NCBI RefSeq assembly: GCF_900092335.1
Contig: NZ_LT596207.1
Span: forward strand, 423,756 to 479,091
Length of the DNA: 55,336 bases
Source: Corynebacterium phoceense
GTDB taxonomy: Bacteria > Actinomycetota > Actinomycetes > Mycobacteriales > Mycobacteriaceae
Direction of reading: 5' to 3'
A program made the translations under genes and the position numbers. Positions 24,652 to 34,281 of this stretch are shown piece after piece (the first letter of the stretch is position 1; every line of letters starts with the position of its first letter). Under the pieces are notes generated by a model. It ran no database searches, was not told the DNA's origin, and was given only the letters and a program-made list of their open reading frames with translations.

Positions 24652-26010
24652 ATGTCCAACGTGCAAACCACCCCGGACGGCACTCGGGTCAATCCCAAGG
24701 CCGCCGTCCCCATCCTGCTCTTTGTCTTCGTCTTCTCGCTCGTCATTGACAACGGCTTTAAGACGATGACCATGCCCATGGCTGCGGGCCTGGGCATCTC
24801 CGATAACACCGCGAGCCTCCAGGCCTCGCTCGCCGGCGTCATCATCGGCATCGGCGCCGTCGTCTACTCGGCGCTCGCGGACTCCATCTCCATCCGCAAG
24901 CTCATGCTCACCGGCGTCATCCTCATCGCCGTGGGCTCGGCCATCGGCTTTATCTTCTCCGGCTCGTGGCCCATGGTCCTTGCCGGCCGCCTCATCCAGA
25001 CCACCGGCCTCGCCGCGGCGGAGACTCTCTACGTCATCTACGTCACCAAGCACCTGAGCGAAGACGACCAGAAGACCTACCTCGGTTTCTCCACCGCCGC
25101 TTTCCAGGCCGGCCTGCTCATCGGCGCGCTGACCTCCGGCTTCGTGTCCACGTATATCTCGTGGACCGCGATGTTCCTCATCCCGCTCGTCCTCCTGCTC
25201 ACCATCCCGCCGATCATCAAGATGGTTCCGGAGGACGAGGCCGTGGAGGGCCACCTCGATGCCCTCGGCCTGTTCTACATCGCGCTGTTCGCGACCTCGC
25301 TCATCATGTTCACCCAGGCGTTCAAGCCCCTGTGGCTCATCCCCACCGTGCTGGGCGTCGTCCTCTTTGCCATCCACATCCGCCGCGCACACTACCCGGT
25401 CGTAACCACGGAGTTCTTCACCAACGGCCGCTACATCTGGACCATCGTCATGGTCTTCTTCGTCTACTCCACGCAGATGGGTTACATCTTCCTGCTGCCC
25501 TACGCGGCCCAGGATTACCACGGTCTGAGCATTGACGAAGCCAGCCTGCTCATGATCCCGGGCTACGTGTGCGCCATCCTCGTGGGCATCTTCTCCGGCA
25601 AGATCGGCCACGTCATATCCTCGCGCGCCACGGTGTACACCGGCATGGCCATGATCATCGGCTCGCTCATCGTCAATGCTCTTTTCGCCCACGCCCATAT
25701 CGCGGTCCTCGTCGTTACCACCATCGCGTTCGCCTCCGGCTTCGCGCTGCAGTACGCGCCGCTGGTCAACACGGCTCTGCGCAACATCACCGCGCAGAAG
25801 TCCGGCATCGCCATCGGTTTCTACAACCTCACCATCAACATCGCCATACCGCTGGGCATCGCGTACACCGCGAAGCTGCTCGATGCGACCGAGGGCTACA
25901 CCACCGCGCTGTGGGTGCTCTCTGCCGTCGCCGCCCTCGGCGCCATCATCTACGTCCTCAGCGACCAGGCTATGGCTAAAAACGAATCTAAGGAGTCCCT
26001 CCATGTCTAA
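24652..26010 (+). CDS. MFS transporter, probable nucleoside or deoxynucleoside importer
   Basis: A 452-residue polytopic MFS protein with about 12-14 helices (for example [20 protein letters not shown] and [20 protein letters not shown]). The motif-A region after helix 2 is loose. Substrate assignment rests on context only: it lies between deoD and deoC, and its stop overlaps the deoC start by 8 nt, so it is translationally coupled to nucleoside breakdown. It is not a NupC or NupG homologue as far as I can see. Confidence 0.8.
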   Translation: MSNVQTTPDGTRVNPKAAVPILLFVFVFSLVIDNGFKTMTMPMAAGLGISDNTASLQASLAGVIIGIGAVVYSALADSISIRKLMLTGVILIAVGSAIGFIFSGSWPMVLAGRLIQTTGLAAAETLYVIYVTKHLSEDDQKTYLGFSTAAFQAGLLIGALTSGFVSTYISWTAMFLIPLVLLLTIPPIIKMVPEDEAVEGHLDALGLFYIALFATSLIMFTQAFKPLWLIPTVLGVVLFAIHIRRAHYPVVTTEFFTNGRYIWTIVMVFFVYSTQMGYIFLLPYAAQDYHGLSIDEASLLMIPGYVCAILVGIFSGKIGHVISSRATVYTGMAMIIGSLIVNALFAHAHIAVLVVTTIAFASGFALQYAPLVNTALRNITAQKSGIAIGFYNLTINIAIPLGIAYTAKLLDATEGYTTALWVLSAVAALGAIIYVLSDQAMAKNESKESLHV

Positions 26011-26668
26011 CCAGATTGCACAGCTCATCGACCACACCCTCCTCAAGCCCGAGGCCACCGCGGACCAGGTCAAGGACCTCATCAAGGAGGCCGCCGAGCT
26101 CGGCACCTACTCCGTGTGCATCTCGCCCTCCCAGCTGCCCGTTGAGGTCCCCGAGGGCCTCCACGTCGCCACCGTCGTCGGCTTCCCGTCCGGCGCCGTG
26201 AAGTCCGAGATCAAGGCCGCCGAGGCTGCCCGCGCCGTCCAGGACGGCGCCGAGGAAGTCGACATGGTCATCAACATTCCGCTCGCCGTCGAGGGCCGCT
26301 TCGACGAGCTGCAGGCCGATATCCAGGCCGTGCGCGACGCCATCCCCGGTAAGGTCCTCAAGGTCATCCTCGAAACCGCCGCGCTTTCCGATGCCGCCAT
26401 TGAGGGCGCTTGCCGCGCCGCCGAGGCCGCAGGGGCCGACTTCGTGAAGACCTCCACCGGCTTCCACCCGGCCGGTGGTGCCAGCGTTCACGCCATCGAG
26501 ATCATGCAGGCCACCGTGGGCGGCCGCCTGGGTATTAAGGCTTCCGGTGGTATCCGCACGGCTGCCGATGCCCTCGCCATGGTCAACGCCGGTGCCACCC
26601 GCCTGGGCCTGTCCGCGTCGAAGAAGATCCTCACAGAATTCGCAACACAGGACGCACAGGAGGCATAA
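26003..26668 (+). CDS. deoC: Deoxyribose-phosphate aldolase
   Basis: A 221-residue class I aldolase that splits 2-deoxyribose-5-phosphate into glyceraldehyde-3-phosphate and acetaldehyde. It shows [54 protein letters not shown], the Schiff-base lysine in DFVKTSTGF, and [20 protein letters not shown]. The ATG at 26003 follows AAGGAG and overlaps the end of the MFS gene by 8 nt. A frame open further upstream is a shadow of the transporter gene. Confidence 0.97.
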   Translation: MSNQIAQLIDHTLLKPEATADQVKDLIKEAAELGTYSVCISPSQLPVEVPEGLHVATVVGFPSGAVKSEIKAAEAARAVQDGAEEVDMVINIPLAVEGRFDELQADIQAVRDAIPGKVLKVILETAALSDAAIEGACRAAEAAGADFVKTSTGFHPAGGASVHAIEIMQATVGGRLGIKASGGIRTAADALAMVNAGATRLGLSASKKILTEFATQDAQEA

Positions 26669-26669
26669 A

Positions 26670-28259
26670 ATGCCCATCTCCGAAGAGCTTCTCACCACCG
26701 CCTGCACCTGGGCCGAGCACGACCCGGACCCGGAAACCCGCGACCAGATCAACGCGTGGATCGCTGCCGAAGACGCTGAGGCTCTCGCCGCCGCCTTCGC
26801 CGGTCCCCTCACCTTCGGAACCGCCGGCCTGCGCGCCGCCGTGGGCGCGGGCGAGTCCCGCATGAACCGCGCCGTCGTCATCCGCACGACCCACGGCCTC
26901 GTGACGTGGCTCAAGAACCAGGTCGACACTCCTAAGGTCGTCATCGGCTGCGATGCTCGCCACGGCTCCGCACAGTTCCAGCAGGACGCCGCCGAGGTCA
27001 TCTCCGCCGCGGGCGGCCAAGCCCTCGTCCTCCCCGCGAAGAACCCGACGCCGCTCACAGCCTTTACGGTCAAGGCGCTCGGCGCCGACGCCGGCATCAT
27101 GGTCACCGCCTCGCACAACCCGCCAGCGGATAACGGCTACAAGGTCTACCTTGGTGGCCGCGTCGCCACCGGTGACGCGGAGGGCGTCCAGCTCGTCTCC
27201 CCCGCCGACACGGAGATCGCCGCCGCCATCGCCGCGGCGCCCTGTGCGGACGAGGTCGCCCGCGACGACGCCCGCATCGAGCACGTCGACACGCGCGCTG
27301 AATACCTCGCTCGTGCCGCCATGCTCGTCGGCCCCAACACGGATGTCACCATCGCACTCACCGCCATGCACGGCGTCGGCGCGACCCTCGGCGAGGCGCT
27401 GCTCACCCGGTGCGGATTCACTGTCTCCCTCGTGCCCGAGCAGGCCGAGCCGGACCCAGACTTCCCGACGGTCTCCTTCCCGAACCCCGAGGAGCCCGGC
27501 GCCCTCGACTTGGGCAAGGCACACGCGAAGAAGATCGGTGCCGACATCCTCATCGCCTACGACCCGGACGCTGACCGCTGCGCGGCTGCGGTTCCCGACG
27601 CCGCCGCCGAGGGCGGCTGGCGGCAGCTCACCGGCGACGAGACTGGCGCCCTCCTGGGCGATTACCTCGCCCGCCGCGGCGTCCCCGAAGGCGCCTCGTT
27701 CGCCAACTCGCTCGTGTCGTCCCGCCTGCTTGGCCGTGTCGCCGCGCATTACGGCATCCACCACGAGGAAACTCTCACGGGCTTCAAGTGGATCGCCCGC
27801 ACGCCGAGCCTCGCGTTCGGTTACGAGGAAGCCATCGGGTTCTGCCCCGACCCGCAGGCCGTGCGCGACAAGGACGGCATAGCGACTTCTGTCGTGCTCG
27901 CCAGCCTCGCCGCCGAATGCAAGACCGCCGGCATCACGTTGCTCGACCGTCTCGCCGAGATTCACGAGACCGTGGGGGCACTCTACACGCAGCCGCTCAC
28001 CTTCCGCGTCGAGGATCTCAGCATCATCTCCACCGCGATGGAGAAGGTTTCCACGACCCCGCCCACCGAGCTGGCCGGCTCCCCCATCGCCAAGGTCGAG
28101 AAGTTCGCCCAGGGTTCGAAGTTCTTCACGGAGAACGATGACCGTGTCATCGTCCGCCCGTCCGGCACCGAGCCCAAGCTCAAGTGCTACCTCGAGTCCC
28201 CCGACCGCGAGCGCCTCGACGCCATCGCCGCAGATCTGCGCGAGTACTTCGGCATCTAA
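26670..28259 (+). CDS. Phosphohexo/pentomutase (alpha-D-phosphohexomutase superfamily)
   Basis: A 529-residue mutase. Visible motifs: LTFGTAGLRAAVGAGESRMN at the start, the phospho-Ser loop VTASHNPPADNGYKVY, the metal-binding DPDADRCA, the sugar-binding YEEAIGFCPD, and the C-terminal phosphate loop RPSGTEPKLKCY. By sequence it is of the PgmB/ManB type. Its place in the operon suggests it converts (deoxy)ribose-1-phosphate to the 5-phosphate for DeoC, i.e. a functional phosphopentomutase; that is inference. It starts one nt after deoC ends, with AGGAGG upstream, and is the last gene before a 16-bp terminator. Confidence 0.9.
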   Translation: MPISEELLTTACTWAEHDPDPETRDQINAWIAAEDAEALAAAFAGPLTFGTAGLRAAVGAGESRMNRAVVIRTTHGLVTWLKNQVDTPKVVIGCDARHGSAQFQQDAAEVISAAGGQALVLPAKNPTPLTAFTVKALGADAGIMVTASHNPPADNGYKVYLGGRVATGDAEGVQLVSPADTEIAAAIAAAPCADEVARDDARIEHVDTRAEYLARAAMLVGPNTDVTIALTAMHGVGATLGEALLTRCGFTVSLVPEQAEPDPDFPTVSFPNPEEPGALDLGKAHAKKIGADILIAYDPDADRCAAAVPDAAAEGGWRQLTGDETGALLGDYLARRGVPEGASFANSLVSSRLLGRVAAHYGIHHEETLTGFKWIARTPSLAFGYEEAIGFCPDPQAVRDKDGIATSVVLASLAAECKTAGITLLDRLAEIHETVGALYTQPLTFRVEDLSIISTAMEKVSTTPPTELAGSPIAKVEKFAQGSKFFTENDDRVIVRPSGTEPKLKCYLESPDRERLDAIAADLREYFGI

Positions 28260-28266
28260 CGTCCTC

Positions 28267-28302
28267 GCATAAAATCCCCGGCTCTCGCCGGGGATTTTAT
28301 GC
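28267..28302 (+). terminator. Terminator of the deo operon
   Basis: GCATAAAATCCCCGGC and GCCGGGGATTTTATGC pair over 16 bp around TCTC, 7 nt after the mutase stop. The symmetric A/T ends make it usable in both directions. Confidence 0.9.
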
Positions 28303-28405
28303 GTCTAGGTCGCTCGTCAACTCCGAAATCCATTGCCGGGCCTCGGCTAAGCACTAAAGCGTTGAGCTCATCACGGAGTTCGGTATCAACGCGGATAGTC
28401 GTCAT
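28297..28405 (-). pseudogene. Remnant of a ribbon-helix-helix antitoxin gene
   Basis: On the minus strand the start reads MTTIRVDTELRDELNALVLS, a typical N-terminal strand and first helix of a CopG/VapB-like ribbon-helix-helix antitoxin. A different frame then gives LAEARQWISELTSDLDA and a stop within the deo terminator. The two halves fit one antitoxin broken by a frameshift and internal loss. No toxin gene follows. A perfect operator-like palindrome overlaps the start. Confidence 0.5.
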
Positions 28406-28425
28406 AGTCATACAAAAGTATGACT
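28406..28425. promoter_or_regulatory. Palindromic operator at the antitoxin remnant
   Basis: AGTCATAC-AAAA-GTATGACT, an 8-bp perfect dyad around AAAA, lies immediately upstream of the remnant ATG (28405). This matches the short palindromes bound by ribbon-helix-helix antitoxins. The remainder of 28426-28573 shows only the GGAGGA ribosome-binding site of the next gene. Confidence 0.55.
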
Positions 28426-28573
28426 CTGTCCCAGGTGATCGTCAATACGGTGTCATTATGTGTTGTCGTTGAAGTAGTCATGCCCCATTAGACTGAGCTT
28501 CGACGCCACAGGTTTCCGCCCTCGTAAGCCCGCTCTCACCCCACACCGTCGACGGCGCATTCCCGGAGGAAAT

Positions 28574-29275
28574 ATGAATTCACACCGTACAGCCTGGGCG
28601 TGGGTGCTCGCGACAGCCGCCCTCGCCCTCGCCGCCGGGCTAGCCATCGTCCTAGGCTGGGATGCGCTGCCTGACCCGCTCCCCCAGCACTTCAACGGGA
28701 GGGGCGAACCGGATGCGTGGATGGCCAAGACCTATCGCAACGCCGTAGGCATGGCGGTTCTCGTGCCCGCCATCCTCACCGTGGTCTCCGCAGGTGCCCT
28801 CGCGCTCACACAGCAAGCTGCACAGTCCGCAGAAGACTCCTACCCGAAACCTGACCCGGTCGATCTCGCCCGCACGCGCACCCAGACCGCGCTCCTTTTA
28901 CCGGTGATAGCGCGCTGGATGTTCGCTCTCGCCGCCATATGCACATCCGCCATCATGGCTGGACTCTTCGGCATTGGCAGCGCTCCTTTCAGCATGCCAG
29001 CCTTGCTCTTCGCGATCGTAGCGCTATGCGGATGGTTGCTCTGGGATATCAAGTCCATCAACGATCGTCTCGATACCGATTACCCCACCGCGCAGATGAC
29101 TGGGAAGATGAAGTGGGGAATGCTCTACTACGACCCCGCCGAGCCGCACGCGATGGTGCCCCACCCCAACGGTTCGTCCTCACTCAATTTTGCCCAGAAG
29201 AAAGCATGGTGGCTGCTCGCCGCGTTGCTTGCCCCAACGGCGTTCATACTTGTTCTCGTCATCGTCGCGGCGTGA
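28574..29275 (+). CDS. DUF1648 membrane protein with C-terminal DUF5808-like segment
   Basis: A 233-residue membrane protein. The N-terminal DUF1648 unit has a first helix followed by LPDPLPQHFNGRGEPDAWMA, the W/P/HFN pattern of the SdpI-like family. Three more hydrophobic helices follow. The segment MKWGMLYYDPAEPHAMVPHP plus SLNFAQ before the last helix resembles DUF5808. SdpI-type proteins can act in toxin immunity, but many DUF1648 proteins have no known role. GGAGGA lies just before the ATG. It is closed by its own terminator. Confidence 0.8.
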   Translation: MNSHRTAWAWVLATAALALAAGLAIVLGWDALPDPLPQHFNGRGEPDAWMAKTYRNAVGMAVLVPAILTVVSAGALALTQQAAQSAEDSYPKPDPVDLARTRTQTALLLPVIARWMFALAAICTSAIMAGLFGIGSAPFSMPALLFAIVALCGWLLWDIKSINDRLDTDYPTAQMTGKMKWGMLYYDPAEPHAMVPHPNGSSSLNFAQKKAWWLLAALLAPTAFILVLVIVAA

Positions 29276-29287
29276 GCGAACACGCAG

Positions 29288-29323
29288 AAACCCCGCGCCT
29301 TCCTGATGGAAAGCGCGGGGTTT
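29288..29323. terminator. Bidirectional terminator between DUF1648 gene and tRNA-Tyr
   Basis: AAACCCCGCGC and GCGCGGGGTTT pair (11 bp) with extra TCC/GGA pairing inside the loop, and T residues follow. It lies 12 nt after the DUF1648 stop and just beyond the 3' end of tRNA-Tyr on the other strand. Confidence 0.8.
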
Positions 29324-29328
29324 GTCTG

Positions 29329-29410
29329 TGCCAGGTAGAAGATTCGAACTTCTGAAGGCAATGCCGGCGGATTTACAGTCCGCTCCCTTTGGCCGCTCGG
29401 GCAACCTGGC
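29329..29410 (-). tRNA. tRNA-Tyr (GTA anticodon)
   Basis: An 82-nt class II tRNA on the minus strand with a long variable arm: acceptor GCCAGGT/ACCTGGC, D-arm GCCCGAGCGGCCAAAGGGAGC region, anticodon stem GCGGA/TCCGC with loop CTGTAAA (GTA), and T-arm AGAAGTTCGAATCTTCT. CCA is not encoded. Confidence 0.96.
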
Positions 29411-29514
29411 GTGCACCTTGCGGTGCGAGAGATAACTTTACTAAGTGCTGGGACGTTCGCCAAATCGGCAGGGTATCTGCCATTTCAATGCGTCTCCGCT
29501 GCGCTTTCAGCAAC

Positions 29515-30510
29515 CTAGCCCACGCGCTTGACGGTGTACTCCGCCAGCTGGCGCAGCGCTGCGGTAGCGGAATTCTGCGGCAGCGAATCGAGCTCGTGCT
29601 CCACCTCGTCGAGGTAACCCTGCACGGCGTCGAGCGCCTGCTGGCGTCCCGTGGAGGCATGGAGGAGCTCCAGGGCGCGGTCCACGGCGGCATCGGAAGT
29701 CAGCGGACCCGTAAGCAGACCACGCAACTCCTCACCCACCGGGGTGTCTTCCTCGAGCGCGTAGAGCACCGGCAGGGTGAACACGCCCTCGCGCAGGTCC
29801 GTGCCCGGGGTCTTACCGGAGTCCTTCGGATCGGAGAAGATGTCAATGATGTCGTCGACGATCTGGAAAATCATGCCCACGAGCGAGCCGATCTTGTGCA
29901 GCGCGGTGGCATGCTCCAGAGTGGCACCCGAGTGGTAGGCGCCAAGGTAGGCCGCCGAGGCGATAAGAACGGCGGTCTTCTCACGGATGACGGCCGTGTA
30001 GTGCTCGATGGCGTTGGCCTCGCCCGCGCCGATGGTCTCACGCATCTGGCCGGTGACGAGTTCCTCGAAGGTATCCGCGAAGTGCGCCACCGTGTGGGTG
30101 TCGAGCTGCGACATGAGGCGCGAGGCGTGCGCGAGCAGCGCGTCGCCAGCGAGGATAGCCACGGAATTCGACCACCGGGAGTTCGCGGACTGCACGCCAC
30201 GGCGGCGGTCAGCCTCGTCCATGACATCGTCGTGATAGAGCGTTGCCACGTGGACCATCTCCACCGACGTCGCCGCAGTAATGACGTCCGGGCACCCCGG
30301 ACGCTCGCCATACTCGGAAGCCAGCAGCGCCATCATGGGACGGAAACGCTTGCCGCCAGCGGCGGTAAGATGCAGAGCTTTCTCGCTCACAAAGCTCTCG
30401 CCGCGGTCGATCTCCTTATACAGGCGAGCTTCCACAGCAGCGACGCCTTCGGCCACACGCGCGGTAAGCTGCGGGTCACCCAGGTCCACGGTGTTGTCGC
30501 CGTTGCTCAT
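29515..30510 (-). CDS. grcC: Long-chain polyprenyl diphosphate synthase (menaquinone side chain)
   Basis: A 331-residue trans-prenyl synthase. The first Asp-rich motif is HDDVMDEADRRRG (DDxxD) and the second QIVDDIIDIFSD. FRPMMALLASEYG and GGKRFRP are also typical. It extends isoprenoid diphosphates; the position next to menJ, menG and menD implies it makes the octa/nonaprenyl tail of menaquinone. The ATG at 30510 has AAAGGA upstream, unlike the leaderless men genes. It is divergent from the MenJ-like reductase. Confidence 0.92.
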   Translation of the reverse strand: MSNGDNTVDLGDPQLTARVAEGVAAVEARLYKEIDRGESFVSEKALHLTAAGGKRFRPMMALLASEYGERPGCPDVITAATSVEMVHVATLYHDDVMDEADRRRGVQSANSRWSNSVAILAGDALLAHASRLMSQLDTHTVAHFADTFEELVTGQMRETIGAGEANAIEHYTAVIREKTAVLIASAAYLGAYHSGATLEHATALHKIGSLVGMIFQIVDDIIDIFSDPKDSGKTPGTDLREGVFTLPVLYALEEDTPVGEELRGLLTGPLTSDAAVDRALELLHASTGRQQALDAVQGYLDEVEHELDSLPQNSATAALRQLAEYTVKRVG

Positions 30511-30622
30511 ATCTGTAATGGTCCTTTTGTGGCAGTCGTTGACGTCAATAATCTCCTACTAACCTAGTCCACTCGCAGGGGTTAGACATAGTTGAGGTGC
30601 TCGCTCTGCCACAATGGGTTCC

Positions 30623-31858
30623 ATGCCCCAGCTTTTTGATGTAGCAATCGTCGGCTCCGGTCCTGCTGGCGCGGCGGCCGCCATCCACGCCGCCCGCGCC
30701 GGACACTCGGTGGCGCTCCTCGATTCCGCCGAATTCCCCCGCGATAAGACCTGCGGCGATGGACTTACCCCGCGCGCTATGCATCAACTGGATCTCCTCG
30801 GCATCAAGGTCAACCCGAGCTACCGCAACCACGGCCTCAAACTCCACGGCTACGGCGGCTCCGTCACGGCGCCCTGGCCCGACACGTACCCGACGAACGA
30901 GGGCACTGCGCTTCCCCGTCACGAGTTCGACGCGCTCCTCGTACGTGAGGCCGTCGCCGCCGGAGCAACACTGATCCACGGCACGGCCACCGCGCCTGAG
31001 CTGGCCGGAAACCGGATCGTCAGTTTTTCTGTCGTTGATGGGTCGGGCGCCACGGACACCATGAAAGCCCGCTGGATCATCGTCGCCGACGGCGTGCGCT
31101 CCACCTTCGGCAAGCAGCTCGGCCGCACGTGGCACAAAGACGAGGTGTACGGCATCGCGGCGCGCTCGTATTCCTCTTCCCCTCGCGCCAGCGAGGGCTG
31201 GATGCACTCGCACGTCGAGCTCAAGGACGCCGACGGCGTAGTCCAGCCCGGCTACGGCTGGATCTTCCCGCTGGGCGCGGAGCTCGGCCAAGTCAATATC
31301 GGCTTAGGCGCGCTGTCCACAAAGTCCCGCCCCGCGAAGATCAACACCAAGAAGCTCCTGGAGACCTACGCCGCGCAACAGCGCGCCGAGTGGGGTCTGG
31401 GACCGGTAGAAAAGGTGGCATCGGCAGCGTTGCCCATGGGCGGTGCCGTAAGCACCGTCGCGGGTGCGAACTGGATGCTCATCGGCGACGCCGCCGCGTG
31501 CGTCAACCCACTCAACGGCGAGGGCATCGACTACGGGCTGGAGACCGCCGCCATGGCCGTCTCCCTTTTGGGAGGAAAGGACTTCACGCTCGTGTGGCCG
31601 GACCGCCTGCGCGCTGCCTACGGCGAGGCTTTCGTGCTCGCCCGCACCGCCGCACGGCTGCTCACGTACCCGCAGTTCCTCCCCGTCGCGGGCCCTGTCG
31701 CCCTGCGCGGACCCGTGGGCCGCATGCTCATGCCCGCTGCGGCGCGGCTCATGGGCAACCTCATCACGGACGAGGACCGCGATCTCATCGCGCGCGCCTG
31801 GAAACTGGCGGGTCACGGCGTGGCGTGGGCGCGCCGTGACACCCCACTGTGGTCTTAA
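30623..31858 (+). CDS. menJ: FAD-dependent geranylgeranyl-reductase family protein, MenJ-like
   Basis: A 411-residue flavoprotein. It begins with a Rossmann FAD motif (FDVAIVGSGPAGAAAAIHAA), then the family block FPRDKTCGDGLTPRAMHQLD, and the later FAD site NWMLIGDAAACVNPLNGEGI. The homologue in mycobacteria, MenJ, saturates one isoprene unit of menaquinone and is encoded beside a polyprenyl synthase as here. Two in-frame ATGs are possible (30614 and 30623); CACAAT lies exactly 7 nt before 30623, which fits a leaderless start. The gene has no co-directional partner. Confidence 0.87.
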   Translation: MPQLFDVAIVGSGPAGAAAAIHAARAGHSVALLDSAEFPRDKTCGDGLTPRAMHQLDLLGIKVNPSYRNHGLKLHGYGGSVTAPWPDTYPTNEGTALPRHEFDALLVREAVAAGATLIHGTATAPELAGNRIVSFSVVDGSGATDTMKARWIIVADGVRSTFGKQLGRTWHKDEVYGIAARSYSSSPRASEGWMHSHVELKDADGVVQPGYGWIFPLGAELGQVNIGLGALSTKSRPAKINTKKLLETYAAQQRAEWGLGPVEKVASAALPMGGAVSTVAGANWMLIGDAAACVNPLNGEGIDYGLETAAMAVSLLGGKDFTLVWPDRLRAAYGEAFVLARTAARLLTYPQFLPVAGPVALRGPVGRMLMPAAARLMGNLITDEDRDLIARAWKLAGHGVAWARRDTPLWS

Positions 31859-31875
31859 GGGATTTCACATCAAAC

Positions 31876-31907
31876 AAGCCCTCAGATCCGCGTGGATCTG
31901 AGGGCTT
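31876..31907. terminator. Bidirectional terminator between menJ and menG
   Basis: AAGCCCTCAGATCC and GGATCTGAGGGCTT form a perfect 14-bp stem around GCGT. It lies between convergent gene ends; T-rich sequence follows on the minus strand (TTGTTTG). Confidence 0.85.
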
Positions 31908-31928
31908 CGTTGTCGTGAACTGCCGGAA

Positions 31929-32630
31929 CTACGCCGGTTTGACCGCGCTGTGCAACGCCACGATGCCGCCGGTGAGGTTCTGCCAATTGGCACCCGTCCA
32001 ACCGTTGCGGTTAATGGCAGCGGCGAGTTCCTTCTGTTCCGGCCAAGCGCGGATCGACTCGGCGAGGTAGACGTACGCGTCCGGATTCGAGGACACGAGG
32101 CGCGCGACCGGCGGGAGCAGGCGCATAAGGTATTCCTTGTACACCGTGCCAAAGACCGGAATGACGGGCTTGGAGAACTCCGCCACGGCCAGGCGGCCAC
32201 CGGGCTTGGTTACGCGAGCCATCTCACGCAGGCCGAGCTCGAAGTCGTGAATATTGCGCAGTCCATAAGAGATGGTCACGGCGTCAAACGTGTTGTCCGC
32301 GAAGGGCAGCTGCATGCCGTCACCCGCGACCTTGGGCACGTTACGGTCCTTGCCCGCCGCGAGCATGCCGCGCGAGAAATCGCAGGCCACACACCAGGCG
32401 CCAGACTTGGCCAGCTCCACCGTAGACACAGCGGTGCCAGCGGCAAGATCGAGGACCTTCTCCCCTGGCTGCAGGCCGAGACGCTCACGCGTGCGCTTAC
32501 GCCACAGGCGGTCCTGTCCGAAGGAGAGGACGGTGTTGGTGATGTCGTAGTTCTTGCCCACGCCATCGAACATCTTCGCCACGTCTGCGGGGTCTTTGTC
32601 GAGATCTGCCTTGAGGTTAAATTTCGCCAC
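31929..32630 (-). CDS. menG: Demethylmenaquinone methyltransferase (UbiE family)
   Basis: A 233-residue SAM-dependent methyltransferase for the last step of menaquinone synthesis. Markers: [20 protein letters not shown], the SAM motif [19 protein letters not shown], and [20 protein letters not shown]. The GTG start at 32630 is preceded by TAGACT with an 8-nt gap. The TAG of that hexamer is the stop codon of mgtA, so menG has its own promoter built into the end of the upstream gene. No ribosome-binding site is seen; the mRNA is probably leaderless. Confidence 0.95.
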   Translation of the reverse strand: MAKFNLKADLDKDPADVAKMFDGVGKNYDITNTVLSFGQDRLWRKRTRERLGLQPGEKVLDLAAGTAVSTVELAKSGAWCVACDFSRGMLAAGKDRNVPKVAGDGMQLPFADNTFDAVTISYGLRNIHDFELGLREMARVTKPGGRLAVAEFSKPVIPVFGTVYKEYLMRLLPPVARLVSSNPDAYVYLAESIRAWPEQKELAAAINRNGWTGANWQNLTGGIVALHSAVKPA

Positions 32631-32641
32631 GGAAAACCAGT

Positions 32642-33841
32642 CTATGCCACGCGCGCGCCCAGAGCGCGGGCGGCCCAGCGCGGCAGCTCCGGGCGCTGGC
32701 CGATGATGGTCAGCGGCACGCGGCGCGTGTCCTCAAGGACTTCCTCGTAGGAGTCCAGGAGCTGGCGGCACAGCGCGTCCCACGTCTTATTCGCAATGGA
32801 GGCGCGGGCGTTCTCGCGCAGTTCCGCGTGGATCTCCGGGTTAAGCAGCGCGTCCACGGCGCCGGGCAGATCCTCGACGAAGGTGTCGACGTCGAGGAGC
32901 AGGCCGTTGTAGCCTTCCTCAATCAAATCAATAGGGCCGCCAGCGCGCGGGCCGATGGTGGGCACGCCCGAGGCCTGCGCCTCCTGGATGGCCTGACAGA
33001 AGGTCTCGAACTCGCCAGCATGAACGAAGATATCGAGCGAGGCGTACGCATGCGCGAGCTCCTCGCCGCCGAGTGCGCCGAGGAAGATCGCGTGCGGCAG
33101 CTGGGCCTCGAGGAGCGGGCGCTCGGGACCATCGCCGACGATGACGACCTGAATATCGGAACGCTCATCGAGCCCGGCCAAGCGGTGCACGCCCTTCTCC
33201 GCGGCGAGGCGACCAACGAAGCCCACAATCTTCTTCGAGCCCGTGGGATCCCACTGGCGGCGCAGTTCTTCCGAGCGCTTGAAGGGATGGAAACGCACCG
33301 CGTCCACGCCGCGGCCCCAGTGGCGCACGTTCTTGATGTTATGTTCTTCCAGGTCCGCGATGGTGGGCGAGGACGGCGCAAGCGTCATCTGGCAGGAATT
33401 GTGGATGGTGCGCAGCCACTCCCACACGCCGTGGGCCAGTGCGGAGGCGTGGTACTTCGTGGCGAAGCCGGCCACGTCCGTTTGGTAGAGCGCCACGGCC
33501 GGGATGCGCTGCTGACGCGCGACGAAGGCGCCGGCCGCGCCGAGCACGAACGGGCTGGCCAGGTGAATGATGTCCGGCTGAAAGTCACGAATGGCGCCAT
33601 CCACGGCGGAGGTGGGCACGCCCACCGGCAGGGAATCTACGAGCGGAACCTTCACCGTGGGCACGCGATGGATGGGAAAGCCCAGGTAATCCGGGATTTC
33701 TTCCTGACCCTCGCGCGCGCCCGGCGCCACAACGATGGCCTCGTGTCCCTCCGCATGCAGGTGCTCCAGGACGCGCAGCACAGAGTTGGTTACTCCGTTG
33801 ACGTTGGGCAAGAAAGATTCAGCAACAATGGCGACACGCAT
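32642..33841 (-). CDS. mgtA: GDP-mannose-dependent alpha-mannosyltransferase, MgtA type (GT4)
   Basis: A 399-residue GT-B glycosyltransferase. It begins [20 protein letters not shown] with SVLRVLEHL, has the donor-domain motif [20 protein letters not shown], and the GT4 signature [20 protein letters not shown]. The gene neighbourhood (menG, DUF3592 protein, menD) is that of actinobacterial mgtA, whose product transfers mannose onto glucuronosyl diacylglycerol for lipomannan-type lipoglycans. AAAGG lies 8 nt before the ATG. Confidence 0.9.
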   Translation of the reverse strand: MRVAIVAESFLPNVNGVTNSVLRVLEHLHAEGHEAIVVAPGAREGQEEIPDYLGFPIHRVPTVKVPLVDSLPVGVPTSAVDGAIRDFQPDIIHLASPFVLGAAGAFVARQQRIPAVALYQTDVAGFATKYHASALAHGVWEWLRTIHNSCQMTLAPSSPTIADLEEHNIKNVRHWGRGVDAVRFHPFKRSEELRRQWDPTGSKKIVGFVGRLAAEKGVHRLAGLDERSDIQVVIVGDGPERPLLEAQLPHAIFLGALGGEELAHAYASLDIFVHAGEFETFCQAIQEAQASGVPTIGPRAGGPIDLIEEGYNGLLLDVDTFVEDLPGAVDALLNPEIHAELRENARASIANKTWDALCRQLLDSYEEVLEDTRRVPLTIIGQRPELPRWAARALGARVA

Positions 33842-33887
33842 GTGTTATACCTTTACACGTCGAAGAAACCAGTGGGTGAACTCAACA

Positions 33888-34265
33888 TTAATTCTTTTTC
33901 AGGCTCGTTCCCCGCCAGGCTAGCCCAAAAATGAGGCTCGCTACCACGGCGACGGAGAGCGCCGGGATGATAGACAGCGTCCATTCGCGCCCTTCCACCT
34001 TGACCAGGTCCGGATTCGACAGCTTATACGTCACCCAGACCTTTTGGCCCTCGCCCAGGCCCGTGGGATAGATGAGTCCCGTCGGCGGCGAATGGTAAAG
34101 ACCCTGCGAGTCCTGGAAGTCGACCGAGGTGCGCAGCCAGCCCACGTTCGTCACCGTCGCCAGCGCTCGGCCCGGCTCCACCGCAATGGAGCGGTCATTC
34201 ATGAAGGGGCCTGCGACCATGGCAAAGGCTCCCAGGAGTGCCACCGCGTAGACCGCGAGCAGCAC
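33888..34265 (-). CDS. DUF3592-like membrane protein
   Basis: A 125-residue protein with two membrane helices (LLAVYAVALLGAFAMVAGPF at the start and LSIIPALSVAVVASLIFGLA near the end). They flank an external beta-rich segment, EPGRALATVTNVGWLRTSVD...GEGQKVWVTYKLSNPDLV, the DUF3592 pattern. A homologue lies between menD and mgtA in mycobacteria too. The GTG at 34265 was chosen; AGGAGG lies 12 nt upstream and overlaps the end of menD, so translation is probably coupled. The open frame further upstream is a menD shadow. Function unknown. Confidence 0.7.
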   Translation of the reverse strand: MLLAVYAVALLGAFAMVAGPFMNDRSIAVEPGRALATVTNVGWLRTSVDFQDSQGLYHSPPTGLIYPTGLGEGQKVWVTYKLSNPDLVKVEGREWTLSIIPALSVAVVASLIFGLAWRGTSLKKN

Positions 34266-34281
34266 CTGCCGTACGCGCCTC

